A stretch of DNA of 38,084 nt from Deltaproteobacteria bacterium (GTDB taxonomy: Bacteria; Desulfobacterota; Binatia; UBA9968), in NCBI GenBank assembly GCA_005879605.1, contig VBKE01000033.1, positions 1 through 38,084 on the forward strand, written 5' to 3'. The position numbers and the translations under genes were made by a program. Below, in pieces: positions 36,989-38,084 of the stretch. The notes beneath the pieces are model-generated. The model was not told where the DNA came from and did not search any database. It saw nothing but the letters and a program-made list of their open reading frames with translations. Position 1 is the stretch's first letter, and every line of letters begins with the position of its first letter.

Positions 36989-37126
36989 GCTGCTAAGGTT
37001 GGATGGGCGAAGGTTTGACACCCTCACGGAGGTGGGCCGGCCATCTGAGATCCTGTCGTGAAATATCATGCGGCGGATGCCATATGGTTACGGACTTCCG
37101 GTAATTCCGCGCCTACTGGAGCTCGA

Positions 37127-37831
37127 CTAGCTTCTGGCAGCGATTTCCCTCATTAGGTCCAGTTGAATCTGCTGGACTTCCAGCAGCTTGTGCCATTGGT
37201 GTTTGAGAAGCACGTCGAGTTTTTCGTGCAGTTGGCGGATTTCCAGTTCTGCTTTCAGGTTTACCTGATAGTCGTGTTCTGACCGCAGTCGGTCCCTCGC
37301 CTCCAAGCGGTTTTGGCTCATCATGATGATGGGCGCCTGAAGGGCGGCCAGACAGGAGAGCACGAGGTTCAGCAGAATAAAAGGATAGGGATCGAACGGG
37401 CTGGCCAAAAAGAATGTGGAATTGACGGCCATCCATAAAACAAGAACAACGAAGAAAAAGATAATGAAAATCCAACTGCCGCCGAATGCCGCCACCCGGT
37501 CCGCAATGTACTGGCCTGTGGTCAAATCCTTTTCGAAGGCAAGATTGAGATTTTCCGTGACGGTTTCTTGCTCTTTAAGACTCTGGAGCACCTCTCGATC
37601 CAGGCGTGAGAGTTCGCCTTTCTCATCCTCCAGGGCATCTTCGACGTACTCTGACCTGAACAGATGCAAACAATCGGGGCAGAGCATTTTTCCCGGAGTC
37701 CAATCAGGCAGCCGTTTCAGGATGAGCTCTGCGACCGGAGGACGAATGAGCTCCCCTGAGATCATCGTTTCAAGGGGAAAGAGCCGTTTGCAATTAAAGC
37801 ATTCGATTCGTTGTTTCGATTCTTTAACCAT
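37127..37831 (-). CDS. DUF1003 membrane protein
   Basis: A 234-residue protein of the DUF1003 family. The N-terminal part has two Cys pairs (CFNCKRLFP at about 11-19 and CPDC at about 51-54), a likely zinc-binding region. Two transmembrane segments follow (about 118-138, WIFIIFFFVVLVLWMAV, and 148-165, FILLNLVLSCLAALQAPII). After them comes the family motif MMSQNRLEARDRLRSEHDYQVN, then a coiled-coil tail. The function of the family is unknown. The start is supported by AGAGGAGG six bases before the ATG. It is separated from the regulator by a gap of about 180 bases with no gene. Confidence 0.88.
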   Translation of the reverse strand: MVKESKQRIECFNCKRLFPLETMISGELIRPPVAELILKRLPDWTPGKMLCPDCLHLFRSEYVEDALEDEKGELSRLDREVLQSLKEQETVTENLNLAFEKDLTTGQYIADRVAAFGGSWIFIIFFFVVLVLWMAVNSTFFLASPFDPYPFILLNLVLSCLAALQAPIIMMSQNRLEARDRLRSEHDYQVNLKAELEIRQLHEKLDVLLKHQWHKLLEVQQIQLDLMREIAARS

Positions 37832-38084
37832 CGGAGCCTCCTCTAATGATTGACGTGAAACTCGGTTGGGTACGATTCGCTACAATAGACTCGGAGGGAG
37901 CGAGGAGCGGCGGGTCATGAGAGCGAGATAAGAGAAACCCGGTCGGGCGGTTGTTTTCTGTCAATTCAATCTTGAGCACCTCGGAAAGAAATCGCCTGTA
38001 AACGTTTTTCCAAGTAGTGATAACGCTCACATGATCGAAATCCTCGGTCGCGACGCCGAAACTGTTGAGCGCGATAACGTGGGC
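37824..38084 (-). CDS. Partial ORF at the right edge, unidentified
   Basis: The minus-strand frame is open from the window edge to a TAA at 37824-37826, overlapping the DUF1003 start by 8 bases. The part nearest the edge reads like protein (FDHVSVITTWKNVYRRFLSE, then KIELTENNRPTGF), but the last 35 codons are less convincing. The plus strand also has an open frame from an ATG at 38031 to the edge. I do not recognise either. Which strand is coding cannot be decided here. Confidence 0.3.
   Translation of the reverse strand, partial: AHVIALNSFGVATEDFDHVSVITTWKNVYRRFLSEVLKIELTENNRPTGFLLSRSHDPPLLAPSESIVANRTQPSFTSIIRGGSDG

Overview
The window looks like a chromosomal core-genome segment from a Gram-negative bacterium: a lipoprotein signal, a periplasmic HtrA protease, a TatA protein, an AsmA-type envelope protein, moderately high GC and dense, mostly operonic genes. 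The mix of an LLM/F420-type oxidoreductase, an NMT1/THI5-type ABC importer, a DUF1178 zinc-ribbon protein, a PmtA-type lipid methyltransferase and an ArsR-methyltransferase regulator beside metH suggests an uncultivated lineage near the former Deltaproteobacteria (for example Binatota- or Methylomirabilota-like). That placement is inference only. I see no phage, insertion sequence, integron or CRISPR array.

Layout. 1-579 (minus): a possible tRNA 5' end at the edge and a Mut7-C RNase. 643-5224 (plus): transglutaminase-like protein, ABC-2 ATPase and permease, and an alpha/beta hydrolase, closed by a strong two-way terminator. 5264-6070 (minus): htpX without its usual C-terminus. 6226-7095 (plus): LLM oxidoreductase, tail-to-tail with a minus-strand unit (7092-11696) holding a lipoprotein aminopeptidase and a two-subunit heterodimeric ABC exporter, one subunit of which is broken. 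11815-13609 (plus): typA/bipA, also broken. 13791-17836 (minus): VOC protein, a damaged microgene, a glutaredoxin and a 1047-residue AsmA-like protein. 18076-21096 (plus): KimA-like APC transporter, a 64-residue excisionase-type HTH protein and a PmtA-like methyltransferase. 21130-23692 (minus): DUF47/PhoU-like protein, tatA and degP. 23856-30496 (minus): a seven-gene run of GNAT protein, ABC importer (permease, binding protein, ATPase), purM, purN and a flippase-like membrane protein. 30657-32252 (plus): DUF1178 protein and a class IV aminotransferase. 32267-36945 (minus): an ArsR-methyltransferase regulator translationally coupled to metH, with a 30-bp operator-like palindrome over its promoter. 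37127-38084 (minus): a DUF1003 membrane protein and an unidentified edge ORF.

Main points. The metH regulator, promoter and palindrome form a coherent feedback circuit for the methionine/SAM cycle. Several operon-leading genes have good promoters only about 25-30 bases before the ATG and no Shine-Dalgarno, which suggests leaderless transcripts. Two normally conserved genes (the exporter ATPase and typA) each lack a short internal segment together with a frame change, and two more sites (the tRNA D-arm and the htpX end) also look damaged. Assembly error has to be separated from real decay before those genes are interpreted. I did not find a clearly new multi-gene system; the most novel candidates are small regulatory or RNA elements.
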